Part shown: positions 44,288-55,600 of the stretch, one piece after another
Position numbering within the stretch: the stretch's first letter is position 1
How the letters are laid out: each line of letters starts with the position of its first letter
Source: Oscheius tipulae
Taxonomy: Eukaryota > Nematoda > Chromadorea > Rhabditida > Rhabditidae
Assembly: GCA_037178975.1 (NCBI GenBank)
Contig: JASJZH010000005.1
Coordinates: 7,402,501 to 7,466,500 of the forward strand
Direction of reading: 5' to 3'
Length of the DNA: 64,000 bases
Program-made: the position numbers and the translations under genes
The notes under the pieces: generated by a model
What the model saw: the letters and a program-made list of their open reading frames with translations, nothing else
Database searches by the model: none
Told to the model about the DNA's origin: nothing

Positions 44288-46415
44288 ATGTTCTATGTAT
44301 TAAATCTTATTATCTGTTCCGAGTACCCACATGACGACCGGAACACAAATGAGATTTTATCGGCAACGAATAAATTAGAGTTCATCGGAAAGTTCTTTTT
44401 CGCAGCTGCCTCATTAACAGCTTGTTGCCAACTTTCGTTTATTCCAGTCAGAATGATGGTCAACTGTTCGGGAAGGGTGTCTTCCGTCTTCTCGTTCATT
44501 GATCTGGCCCGAAGTTCGGCCATTCCCGAGCTCTTCTACGCATTCTACGGCCTAGAGCATTTTTTCGTCCAAGTATTGAACGTGGTCGCAGGCTATTTTA
44601 TCTATCTCTCGATGAGAATCAAAGTATGTCATTCTAACTTGACCGTAATCACGTCATTCTTTGTATCTACTAGTTATTGGTGTACCACGGGGCGGACGAT
44701 CGTAATGATCTTGAATTTTACCGGAATGGATGACTGCCACTGGCTCTATCGAGTCGCCGTCTATCTGCAAACCATGTATGCGTGTACAACGATTCATGTT
44801 CTTCCGGCTGTGGTCTACGAGCGCTGGATGGCGTACTACTATCTCACGGTTTGTCTAATCTCTCATATCTTACGCGCATATAGAATTCCAAGAATTCGAA
44901 AGCTATTGGTTTGTAGAGCTTAGCTCAAGTTGTTTTCAAATTCGCGGCTTTTTTTAAAAAGAAATGACCAGACGTCTCCGACGGCTTCACCGTCCTTTTT
45001 TTGCTTTTAATATACACAAACTAGTCTACCGCCTCTTCGGGGCGGTAGACTAACTTGTACGCCCCTTCGAGGCGTTCCCCAGTACAATTATTACTAAAGA
45101 CTGTTTATCGCAAAGTAAGGTAGCGCACCATTGGAACTTTTACTATTTTCATCTTTTATATATAGAGAGAGAATATACTTTGGCTACTTCATTCAAGATT
45201 TTGTATTTAGAAGGATGATTCCTATCATAGGATCTAGGCCTCTGTCGGGGTTTTATCATATAACTTTGAGTGTCTGCACAGAGTAGTGACAAAAATTTGA
45301 CCTTAGTTTACCTACCTACTATTTCTGTTTCCTAGCTCCCTCCCACTCTGTTAATTTATTTTCCTTTCGGTCTCTGCGACTTTTCCTCTATGATCCCTAT
45401 CATTTTTTCTTTTTGACTCTTTTCCCCCTGTCTATTGATCTTTCTGTTCTTCAACCTCTCGGTCACCATACCAATATGGCTTCATCATTCTCTGTCAGCC
45501 TGCGCCTTCATATAATTCGAACCTGTCAACCTGTCCATTTCTAAACTGTCAACCTCACGACTGGTAAGCCTTGGAGCCACTTTATCTTCAATGTACCCAC
45601 TTATTGTTATATGATAAACAGACAGAGACACGCGGACAATTTATAACAGATTGGCGGCACAATTAGTGAAACTGTTAACTGTTTTCAGGATTATGAAACC
45701 TCAACTCGCCGGTATATTCCTCCAACGGCTATCCTATTCAGTCTTATCATCGGCTTCTTCCTTACCGAGTCACTTGACTTAAAGCTCTCCACGTATTCCG
45801 TTCTTATTTATGCTATCGTCCTCAATGGAGCCTTTTTCATTGTAAGTTTCATTGGAATTGGTGTCATTGAAACGTCTTCCAGCTGTTCCTCTGGCTATGG
45901 AGACAGAACTCGGCCCTGCTGGCAACAATTGATGAAGACTACTGTTTGAGCAAACGGTTTCAACTAATGGAAAATATAAAAGTCTTCAAGGTAGGTGAAA
46001 GTTCTTCACCCTTAATGTAAGCACAATATTCAGCTCCTTCGAAACACTGCCTACGTTCTGGTTCTGATCGTTGTCGTGCTGGCTAGCTTCAAAATCTTGA
46101 TGCCTTCTCTATACTTGTACGGTGTCCACTATGACAGCTATTTGACCACTTCGATGATATGGTCAGTAGTGACTGGTCGTAAACATACTTGGATTCAGGG
46201 CCCAGACGATCATTGTCCTCGTAGCAATTCTGAGTGTTGACGTTTGGAGGACTTTTGCCAAGGACTGTCTTCTTTGGAACCCCATTCGCCAACGACAGCT
46301 CGTGGTGGTGGTCCCTGTTTCGGCTGAAGCAGATCTGTACTTTGAACAGCTCTACAAATCGTGGACTACTCAAGGAGCTGAGAATCAGAAAACCAAAGCC
46401 AGTTTATACTCCTAG
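44288..46415 (+). CDS. Chemoreceptor GPCR, sre-like
   Basis: Seven-transmembrane receptor of the nematode Sre/Sra group. First long exon (44288-44625): FFFAAASLTACCQLSFIPVR, then YAFYGLEHFFVQVLNVVAGY. Next (about 44672-44851): YRVAVYLQTMYACTTIHVLP, then AVVYERWMAYYYLT. The next exon starts near 45688 with DYETSTRRYIPPTAILFSLI, so the sre-type (Y)ER...DYE motif is split by an 840-nt intron. Later exons are LFLWLWRQNSALLATIDEDY, LLRNTAYVLVLIVVVLASFK and AQTIIVLVAILSVDVW, ending KTKASLYS with a stop at 46413-46415. The long intron carries a fragment of dispersed repeat 1 and two hairpins. The start at 44288 is the first in-frame ATG; a 5' exon is possible. Confidence 0.74.
44971..45003 (-). repeat. 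Fragment of dispersed repeat family 1
   Basis: GACGTCTCCGACGGCTTCAC followed by CGTCCTTTTTTTGC, matching 9180-9213 in copy C with few differences. It is located in the long intron of the sre-like gene. Confidence 0.65.
45023..45075. repeat. Two adjacent intronic hairpins
   Basis: AGTCTACCGCC (45023-45033) and GGCGGTAGACT (45041-45051) form an 11-bp perfect stem with a 7-nt loop. Directly after, ACGCC (45059-45063) and GGCGT (45071-45075) form a 5-bp stem. Both loops contain CTTCG. GC-rich tips like these also occur at the ends of dispersed repeat family 1. Confidence 0.65.
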
Positions 46416-46710
46416 CATTAAAGCTTCATGTGCATATTGTATAAATCTTTGGTTCAATAATCCCTCCAGATTAATAGGATTTTCGAAAGACGAGAGCGTT
46501 GATTAGAGGCTGTTTATCATGTATGCAATTGCTGCAAGCTTTTAAGCCGAGTCGAAAGATGACTGTAAGATAGCCTCGTACTTTTCTGTAGACAGTGGTT
46601 GAATACAATGATAGCGCATGCTGGACAGAAATGCTTCGAACGAAACCTAAAAAGCTGCCATATTAGAAAAGAGACAGATTTTATGACTACCTTTTAAATA
46701 GCAAACCATA

Positions 46711-48284
46711 TACACTGCGCGTCATAATTATGAGTCACCCCCCTAAATTTACAGTATAGAGCGCACATCACATTTTAGAGCTTCAGGACCATTTCCAAGC
46801 ATTTTCTCGTGTCAAAAAACCCCCAGAAAAAAGATTTCTGACAAGTATCTCATTTCCTTGAATCTCCATCTTCGAAAATTCAAAAAACGCCCGCGTCATA
46901 ATTATGAGTTAGTATGGGTCTTGCACAGAATCATGTAAGGCAAAAACTCGAAACGAATCGTAAACATATTGTTCGATATCCTGAAAGGTTTCCCCGTTAA
47001 ACTGCAACGACATGCCGAGCGGAAAACGCCTTTCTGCCAAAGAAAGAGCCCAAGCTGAAGTTCTACATCGTGCCGGCAAGAACAACTCTGAAATTGCGAG
47101 ATTGCTTGGCCGTTCCATCACCTCGACCCGAAGATTTGTTGTTAGAGGCTGCACAGAAGGAAAGAAGAGCTCCGGACGCCCGAGAATCCTCACTAAGAGA
47201 GACGAAAGGCCGCCTTGTATCGAACAGCACGATGTCGGCGAATGATGTTCGTGCCGAACTGGGAGCCGATGTTTCAAAATCGACAATCCTGAGAGCTGTC
47301 AAACGGAATAGGAATATCACCAGAGAGAAAATGAAGCCCGCACCTCGTCTCCTGGATCGTCACAAGATTGCTCGGATCGACTTTGCTCGAAGCAACATCG
47401 GCCGCAACTGGAACCACGTTAGTTTTTTTTGTGCACCTCCATAGCTAGCTCAAGTCATCTTTAGTGATGAGAAAAAGTTCAACTACGACGGTCCTGACGG
47501 TATTTCTCATTATTGGAGAGATCTTCGTAAGGAGCCTCGTTACTTTTCCCGACGAAACTTCGGTGGTGGTTCACTAATGGTTTGGGCCGGATTCAGCAGC
47601 TTTGGAAAGCTGGAGATAGCATTTGTGACTTGTCGCATGAACTCGAACGGCTACCAGGACGTGCTCAGAGATCACCTACTGCCGTTCCTACATGCTCAAG
47701 GTGGAAACTGGACGTTTCAACATGACAATGCCTCGATTCATGCCAGTCGTCATACTGCCGCCTGGCTCCAATCTCATCAAATCAACGTCCTGCCGTGGCC
47801 AGCCTGCTCTCCGGACCTGAATCCGATTGAAAATCTCTGGAGCATCATCGTCCGAGATGTATACAAGGGTTGCCGTCAGTACAACAACGTCGATGTCCTC
47901 AAGCGAGCCATCCTGGACGCTTGGCGTCGTGTTCCACTGTCTACCCTCCAGAATCTCGTAGATTCGATGCCTAGACGATTGCTAGATGTTGTTGCTGCCC
48001 GTGGTGGCACTACTAATTACTAGTTACTTTATTTCATCACGAAATAAATTGTTGTCTCTTTAAAAAATGTGTTTAGTTCATACTAACTCATAATTATGAC
48101 GCGGGCGTTTTTTGAATTTTCGAAGACCGAGGTTCAAGAAAATGAGACACTTGCCTGAAATCTTTTTTCTGGGGGTTTTTTGACACGAGAAAATGTTTGG
48201 AAATGGTCCTGAAGCTCTAAAATACGATATGCGCTCTATACTGCAAATTTAGGGGGGTGACTCATAATTATGACGCGCAGTGTA
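46711..48284. mobile_element. Tc1-like transposon with long IR/DR terminal repeats
   Basis: 1574 bp. The left inverted repeat is 46711-46916 and the right 48079-48284 (206 bp each, with few differences). Ends are TACACTGCGC...GCGCAGTGTA, flanked by TA (46709-46710 and 48285-48286). Each terminal repeat carries the 17-bp motif GCGTCATAATTATGAGT twice, at its outer end (46719-46735) and inner end (46893-46909), in direct orientation: the IR/DR layout known from some Tc1-like elements. The motif contains the palindrome TCATAATTATGA. A DD34E transposase lies between the repeats. Near-identical arms suggest a fairly recent insertion. Confidence 0.92.
47012..48023 (+). pseudogene. Tc1-like DD34E transposase, one frameshift
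   Basis: ATG 47012 opens MPSGKRLSAKERAQAEVLHR with a helix-turn-helix region (NNSEIARLLGRSITSTRRFV). A one-base excess in AGGCCGCC near 47208-47212 throws the frame: the protein continues as RLVSNSTMSANDVRAELG in the next frame. A 27-nt GT...AG gap (about 47419-47445) then joins NWNH to LAQVIFSDEKKFNYDG. The catalytic triad is SDE, HDNA and NPIE, with 34 residues between the last two. It ends RGGTTNY at 48021-48023. Apart from the frameshift every motif is intact. A sequencing error is an alternative for the single extra base. Confidence 0.85.
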
Positions 48285-48286
48285 TA

Positions 48287-49317
48287 GTTTGCGGTTTCTC
48301 CGACTACAGCCAGTTTAATTACAAATTAGAGTTTTTCCGCGACATAAGTTGCACTCCTCTTTCAGCATTCCTTGTCGGCTGTTTTTTTAACACTGCTCTG
48401 CATAAGCTGTGAAGATCCTCTAAAAAAAAAGAAACTCCTATAAATAGACAAAGTAATGGGGTCTCTTGAATAGATGAAGGAAGTCGACGGTGTTCAGCCA
48501 AAGGTATTCGCAGAACTGTGCCTATGGGGTTGCAATGCAATAATAGCGTACCACACACCAGCAAGAGGGAAGTCGTGGAGCTCTGATTTTTTGGATTGCC
48601 ACATGTCAGATCTCGGACTTTCCTAAAAGAAAAATTTGTTCCGAGCTACGCTCAAGCTCTAACCATTTTCTTGCAGCACATGTCCTAGTTTGAAGAAGGT
48701 TTTGGTAATACTTCGGCAGGCAACACGCTGCATTCAAGTTTTTTTTTGGCGCGGATCCAATTTTTCATTATTTTTCCAGCTTTTCCCAGTTTTGTCGCTT
48801 ATTACTAGTGTTTCTCCGTATATTGTCTCTGTTTATCGTTCTTTTGCCAGTAAACAGTGTGTTAAGCTTCTAGAAAGATAGATGTAGCGGTTTCCTGTTT
48901 TAAAATGTCGTTTTACGGAAAAACACCAGAAATAAGCTTTCCATCATTGCGTGATCCGTCTCTCTTTTCTTCTACTTGCATACGCGTATCCACGCCATAC
49001 TTTGATTTGTTTCTTGAAATGAAAACGGCCTCTCTTCCTCACGTATAATTTTAGAGACTACAATTTTCCTTCACTTGCTTCTATTGATTGTCCTGTATGC
49101 CTTCTGGAGCAGTAATACGAAGATTTCGTCCACGAAATCCCTAGTAACAAGTTGTTTTAGACTTGACCCGACTTGATCGGTCCGGTTATTCCACAAGTCA
49201 ATGGTCATCTGAATATTGGCATAATCAACGTTCTAGAGCCAAACAGCGCGCATAACTATAAACGTGCCATTTTTTTTGATATTTTTCCGGATCCGGTTCA
49301 CTTCTTTCGTTCGCAGT
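48287..49317. other. Region downstream of the Tc1-like element
   Basis: No supported gene. A frame from ATG 48906 (MSFYGKTPEISFPSLRDPSL) could be a first exon of the unresolved gene that follows, but the joins were not convincing. Confidence 0.35.
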
Positions 49318-50087
49318 AAGGTTGGCTATTCCTCTGTCAAATCACTCCAGTACCGCTTAGACCGGTTCAATTTACCCTCCCATACCTGTATTGCAACGAA
49401 TTTAGAGAAAAGGCTGGACCCGGGACAGTTTCATCACAAGCTCAATACGAGATCAGATCAACGACTTCATGTTCCATACCTGGAAGAACCATACGAAGTT
49501 GACATACAAGAAGGCGGATCTTCCGTGAAAGTTGTCGTTTTGATAGAAAGCCAAAAACTTTTTAGGCTGAAATATATACGAGAAAGTTCCAATGGTACGA
49601 TCTGATCATTGGAGAGTTTGACTTTGACAGATGCGCTCCTGGTTAGGCGTTGAATTAAGAAATCTCTTCCAAAAACTATTATATTCTTGGAACTAAGATA
49701 CAAACTTTATAACGACATCAGAAGCAATAGCGACTTCGCTAGCAGAGTCGAGAGAAAGACTGAGGACGGATTACTACCTGAAATTGGCGAAAATTTCAGT
49801 GCTGATGAAGTACAACGATTGATCTCGTGCATTTGCTTATGGGTACTATTAATTAAGAATGCTAAATCGATGAAGAGAATAGGAACGACACATATGTCAT
49901 GTGTACAAAGGAGAGACTCTATTCAATCTCAATCCAGGACAGTTTTCAATTTAGAATCAGATCACTTCCAGTCTACCGTACGGTTCGAGGATCACCAGGA
50001 GCCATTTGGATTCATATAACTGCACAAAAATCCAGGGAAAATGACCACATTGCAAGTGATAAGCTTTGACATTGTGTTGCATACATA
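49318..50087 (+). CDS. Unresolved multi-exon gene, hypothetical
   Basis: Two stretches look coding but belong to different frames. One is about 49318-49590, after a TTCGCAG acceptor; it includes LHVPYLEEPYEVDIQEGG and VKVVVLIESQKLFRLKYIRE. The other is about 49881-50087; it includes RNDTYVMCTKERLYSISIQD and SLPVYRTVRGSPGAIWIHIT and stops near 50085. Between them several GT...AG joins are possible (for example 49593-49630) and no unique model emerges. No family is recognised, and no signal peptide or membrane segment is seen. Confidence 0.33.
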
Positions 50088-50399
50088 CCGGCTTATTATA
50101 CTCCTACTTATTATACAAACAAGGTTGTTTGATTTATGATCGCTACAAGGAAGTATTCAGAACATGAGAATTTGTACAAGATGTCAACGAAACCTTTGTT
50201 ATCGCAGTTACTTCTTTTTGGTCACACCGAAAAGGTCTCGGTAAAACCTTTTTTAAAAGCATGACCACTTCCTTGATAGGCCAGTTTATTTTGCACTAAC
50301 AGTCCTACCTTACCTGGGCACCAGTCTCCTCTCGACTGCGTTTTAGTTTCCAGGACTTGCTTCTCTTCGATATTGATAGTTCTAATTAAAAACAACAGG

Positions 50400-51029
50400 A
50401 TGTTCCGACCTCTCTTGCTAGTGATGCCAATTGTCTATGCTCACGACTGGGCACAGCCCGATTTTGGCACTCCCTGCAAGAAGGGAGAGAAGGGAACGCC
50501 TGGAATCAAAGTTGGATAGTTCCGCTTTCTCTTCGTATTCTCTATTCAGTACTACCTCGACGACTCCGTCAACATGGTCTTCCCATTCAAGGATGTTCAT
50601 GGCTGTGGAGAGCCCGTAAATAGTTATCCGGAGAGAGACGCTGCCCCAAAATTTGGTATGTTTTCTTTTTACATAACAAGAGGATCAAGTTCAGGCGACT
50701 TTCAAGCCTGCGTTGGCTATCCTGAAGGAAAGGGAGAGTGCAGTGGACCGCATGACGAGAAGGAGATCGACTGTCCGGCCGGATACTACTGTAACGCATT
50801 TTGGCATGGAAACGGAGGTTTCTGTTGCAATCAGGCAGCAGCCGATCGAGATGAAGAAAACCGGAAAGCTCCGGAATGTCTGGCGAAGAAACTGGAAGTT
50901 GTGACCTATTCGGACGAGTACAACGGGGATGTGACTCTTTTGGGTCGAAATTGCTCTCATCAGTTCTGCCCCGCAGGCTCCACTTGTCATCAGGGAGAGT
51001 TCTATGCCTATTGTTGTAAGAGCAAGTAA
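50400..51029 (+). CDS. Small secreted degenerate-Kunitz plus lustrin protein 1
   Basis: Three exons with introns of 38-40 nt. ATG 50400, signal peptide (MFRPLLLVMPIVYA), then a Kunitz-like segment with only two cysteines: GTPCKKGEKGTPGIK and YYLDDSVNMVFPFKDVHGCG. These correspond by position to the second and fourth Kunitz cysteines. Two lustrin-type repeats follow: CPAGYYCNAFWHGNGGFCC, and LLGRNCSHQFCPAGSTCHQG ending FYAYCCKSK (stop 51027-51029). It converges with its paralogue at 51219-51883. Secreted matrix or inhibitor-like role by family resemblance only; inhibition through a normal Kunitz fold is doubtful. Confidence 0.78.
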
Positions 51030-51218
51030 ATGTTTACTTTTTCCATCTGCTGTTAAGTTGTATCTTAGCTTTAACTAGGACAATGGACAATATAAACATC
51101 TGGGGATTTCTCACCTCTGTCTGTTAGGAAGTTGTAACGAGAGCTTTGATAGTCTCTGAGACTAAAGAGGCGATAACGATAGCAAAATTAGATTTTCACT
51201 AGTTAAAGCTTGGAACGT

Positions 51219-51883
51219 TTACTTCTCAAGACAGCAGTATCCATAGAATTCTCCTTGATAACATCGAGAACCACTTGGACAGAACTCGTGCGTACAGTTC
51301 CTTCCGATCAGAGTCAGCTCTCGGTCATCATCACGGTAAGAGACAGGTTTCTGCTTATTAGAAAGACAAATCGGTGCTTTTTTGTTTGCTAGACTGCGAT
51401 CTGAATCAAAGCGAACATTTCCCGACTTCAAAAGATGACCTCTAGCTCCTGCATCACAGCAGTAGCCGCCCATTCCGGTCCACGACATCACACAATAGTA
51501 GTTCTTCGAACAGTTTTTCAAAGGCTGGCCGTTGAAATACAGAATGTTACAAGAGCCGTTGCTGTTTGGGTAGCCTGGACAAGGCATGTCATCCGCTGAA
51601 AATGGGTCTCCAATAAGCTCAAAGAGTCAGATACCCCTGACCGGAGCTTGATTCCGAGTTTCGAAACGGTTACCGTCTCCTCCACAGCCTGTGTAGTAAA
51701 AAGGGAAGATTTCGTTGGTTTCCCCGTCGTAAAAATACTGAAATTTCGATTAATATTAGTCGTTAAACTAACTCTTATTCCAGAACTGCCTTTCTGTCCT
51801 TTGCAGGGAACACCCACGTTGGGTTGGGTGAAGTTGTAGGACAGGACGAGCAGTGGGAGAGACAGTAGGAGACTATTGAACAT
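51219..51883 (-). CDS. Small secreted degenerate-Kunitz plus lustrin protein 2
   Basis: Paralogue of the gene at 50400-51029, tail to tail with it. ATG 51883, signal peptide (MFNSLLLSLPLLVLS), then VGVPCKGQKGSSGIR joined to YFYDGETNEIFPFYYTGCGG and DGNRFE. The TGCGGDGNRF core is clearly Kunitz, yet the first, third, fifth and sixth Kunitz cysteines are absent, leaving only the pair equivalent to the 14-38 disulfide. Two lustrin repeats follow: KNYYCVMSWTGMGGYCC, and LIGRNCTHEFCPSGSRCYQG ending FYGYCCLEK (stop 51219-51221). Both copies share the same reduced cysteine set, so it predates their duplication. Confidence 0.8.
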
Positions 51884-52697
51884 TTTGAACTAAGAGAGTG
51901 TTGGTAGGCTCGTGTACAGAATAACAAGAAGGAGGAATACTGATTGCTGACAGAGATAAACATCCGACAACAACCTGCTCTGTTGACTTCCGCGACAACA
52001 ATACACACCAAATTGGAAACGTTGACAGTGCCGGGGGAAAAGAGGCATCAACCGAGAAGGAAACACGAGATGGAAGATGGAAACTAGTAAAACTTGACAT
52101 ACTTGGAGGCAGATGAAAGCTACGAAATTGGCAAGATGATCTGATCACAGCAAGGTAATCGCGACCTCAAGCTTCAAGATCGTTGATCCAGAAGGAAAAG
52201 ATAGACAAAAGCAGGTAGGAAACATACTGACAATGAGTCTTTTGTACCCAGTTTGTCATGTGACTATGGAATAGTGAATTTTGACAGGAAATTCGAACAG
52301 CGAGGAGCACAAGGTGATCCCTTAAAGTTGGTTGACCCTAGTCAGTTTTCGTTTCTTTAGCTGTAATCTTTCAACTTTTCCGCCTAAATTATTGTCGGGT
52401 AATTTTAGTGCGCTCGTGAAGTCTCCATAAAGTAATAGTACCTTATCCAGATCTTTCTGAAATAGAGGAATCCGAAATTCCTTATAAGATTATGTTAGAA
52501 ATGCAGAACATAAGGACGACAGAGATAGGACTGGAGCAAAAAGGAAGCAAGAGATATCACGGCAATAAACTGCAGACTTCAAAAGATTTATAATGAAGAA
52601 CAGTAAACCTAACAACGGGAACGAGCGAAAGGAGGCTAGTATCATAAGCAACAACAACAACAGATAACAGTAACGGGATAAAGAGCAACAAAACAGC
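51884..52697. other. Intergenic region, 0.8 kb
   Basis: No gene recognised. It contains a short CAACAA/ACAACA-rich tract near 52650 and presumably the promoter of the minus-strand Kunitz-like gene and the 3' UTR of NAT10. Confidence 0.5.
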
Positions 52698-55600
52698 CTA
52701 GAATTTGCGCTTCTTGATCTTCATCTTTCTCTTGGCGTGAGGATCCTTCTCCTCCGGAATGTCGGCCTTCGGCAAGGCACGTTTGCTTTTCACACTGATA
52801 CTCGTCTGGATCGGCTGCGAGAACTTCATATTCGCGCCGGAGAAGGCCTAAAATTGTTCGTAGTTTGAAGCCAAACAGAGATTAAGAACCTCTTCCAGAT
52901 CTTTCTGATCGGCCTTGATCTCGTATTGTCGAAGCTCCTTGTTCAGCTCGGCCAGCATCGTCTTCTTATCCCGCTCCTGCCGCTCGCGAATTTCCGTGGC
53001 TGCTTCGTTTAGATCTTCCTAAAACTTTGTTTTTCTTGCGAACCAAAGGAAAGACAGACCTCCAAAGTCTTAGCCAAGGGCTGGAGATGATTGGCGACGT
53101 CTTCGCTGACCTGTCCGCCATCCATTATAGAGCGAATCGAATCGGCACAAATGTTGTCGAAAGCATCGGACAGCTTTCTGATGCTCTTGTTGAACAGGGC
53201 CAGTATCTGGAAGGGACTGTTGTAATTAAGAAAAGGACTAAAAACTTGCCTGATTCGATGGCAGATCGAGTTCCGATCCGATTTTCTCCATCGACTTGTA
53301 CTGCAGACCACGGCCAAGTAGGACAGCTGCCTGGATTGCTGACAGCTTCACATCCGGGGAAATACGCTGCTCGAAGTATAATTTGCAGACGATGGGCACG
53401 AGGTCGGTGATAAGCTGATGGTCGATCATATTCCTCGAATACTGGGAGAGCCGCTTCAGGTCCGAATTGGAGAGGAACATGGAAAGCTGCTCTCGGCTGA
53501 GGACTGAAAATGGTTGGGATAAGGATCAAAAGACAGTCAATTTTTAACGAAAATCTGCAAGAACTTTGTAAGACAAGGCTCCTTCCACACGTCACCTGCC
53601 TACTTTAAATTTGTTAGATTGCCAAAAAACCCGTTTGATATGTATGAAACTTTTGAAGAAAGCTATCTTCTAGTCTTTCGGACAAATCTGGTGCGAGGTA
53701 TATTTCCTTGGTCGCAGCAATAGAAAACGGGGTCTAATTGTGGGAAACCTCATTTTAACAAAGCCGAAAAATGATATTCTGATGAGTTCAGGACATTTTA
53801 AGAAGTTTCATGTATTTCACTGGAGAAAAAGACGAAAAAGAGCCCTCACCCTGACTACCAGCTCCGTGCTCAATAGTCTTGTTCCGGAGCTGAAGAAGCG
53901 ACATGGCCAGCTGGGCTGGAAAAGTGGTAAACTCATATGCCAGAAGCTGATTCAGACGACGACGAAACTCGGTCCAATAGGCACTCAGCCACTTCGAATT
54001 GTCCTCTTTGTCTGGAAACCGACTCTCAAGAAGAATTAATAAAATCTAACCTGTCAGGAGATGTTTGAGCATAATACAAGTGTATTCGCCGGTCAGCTCA
54101 TTCGCTGACTGTCTCAAGTAGACGGGCACGTAACCGCCCTTCTTCCAAAACTTGAGTAGGTTCAAGGTGAGGCCAAAAGAGACACCTGAAGTTGTTGAAA
54201 TAGTCAACAAATCTTTTAAAACAATACCCAGATAATCGAGCTGTTCGGCCTTCCTCTCTGTGAGTCTCAAAAGCAATGGAGGGAGATCATTCCTCGGAGC
54301 GATTTGCTCCTCGAGCAGGGCAACAGTGTCCGCGTTCTGAATATTTTATTTTTAGCAAAAAATCAAGCAAACCTTGACAGTTTTGACCTTTTCCTTGCTA
54401 CTACTCTCCTCCAGAGAGGTCATCTTGCCGAGATAATAGTCTTCGAGAAGCAACAAGGCCCTGGTACCGTAGCCCATTGACTGATAATCCGGGTGGACAG
54501 CGATGCGGACAACTCTGCCGCCGAATAGGGTCGGAAAATCGCTGTCCTGAAAGAATATAAAATAGACAAAAGAAAGTAAGGAACCATGAACTGTTGAGAG
54601 ACTGTCCAGGGCAACAGATCACCGGCGGCACGTTTTCCTCGATCCAGCGACGAGGAGACAGAGTCCTTCGAAAGATTTCCCTCCAGACAGACTTGAATAA
54701 TGGCCAGTACTTCAGGTAGACTCGTCTGACTCTCTTTAACTGGCGCCACAAGAACAAAGAGATGATGGGCCGGAGCATCACTCAACATCTAAAAACCGTC
54801 TGTTTTGAACAGGAAATTAATAAACCTGGAGGTCATTGGGACTGTTTTTGTAGTGGGCCGATACGTAGATCCCCATAAGCTGCTGGAGGAAAGCCTCTGA
54901 GGCTTTGTGGAATGAGAATAGCGTGTCGCGGTTGACGAAGAATCTGAAAATGTTGCTATTTGATTCATTACTTTAGACTCTAGTCGTTTCTTTTGACCTG
55001 TACGGAGACTTCGCAATGGTGGCTTACTAATATCGTGTTTTATTGGTGTCCAAACGTCTCTGATTCAATTCCGCCCATTGGTTTTTTCTGGTTTTCGAGG
55101 TTTTTTTTTTTACAGTTCGACACCAGTCAAAAAGGCAGCGCAAACACATTTTTCTGGCTATTTTTTCTTCGGGTCAATCAATGGAAAACGCACCGATATG
55201 ACAATAGACAACTCCATACGCTTAAAATTTCATATGATTCTTCTTTCTCGCTCTCAGTTCACTCTCAGTGTTCAACTATGCTTGTAAACAACTCACAATT
55301 CACAATCTGAAGGCGGCGGAGTGCCAGAGGAGATACGATTGCTGCTGTTACAAGCGTCCAGGCAAAGAACTCGGTTCAGCCACTGTTCAATCTAAAACCA
55401 CCGTTTAAAAATTTAACTTGATATGAATTACTTGATCTCCGGGCTTGTAGCGGATGCTCTCGTCCAAAGTCATCTCGTGTAGAACACGTCCTTTGCTCAG
55501 AACGGCGGTTTCTCCCTTCGCGCATCCAATGGATTGCTGTCTCAGCTGCTGGAGCAGCTTGAGAGAAAGACTACGTCCCGTTCCCTCATAGCCATTGATT

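Noticed and set aside
46909-47286. Minus-strand frame overlapping the Tc1-like transposase
   Set aside because: Antisense shadow of the transposase coding strand.
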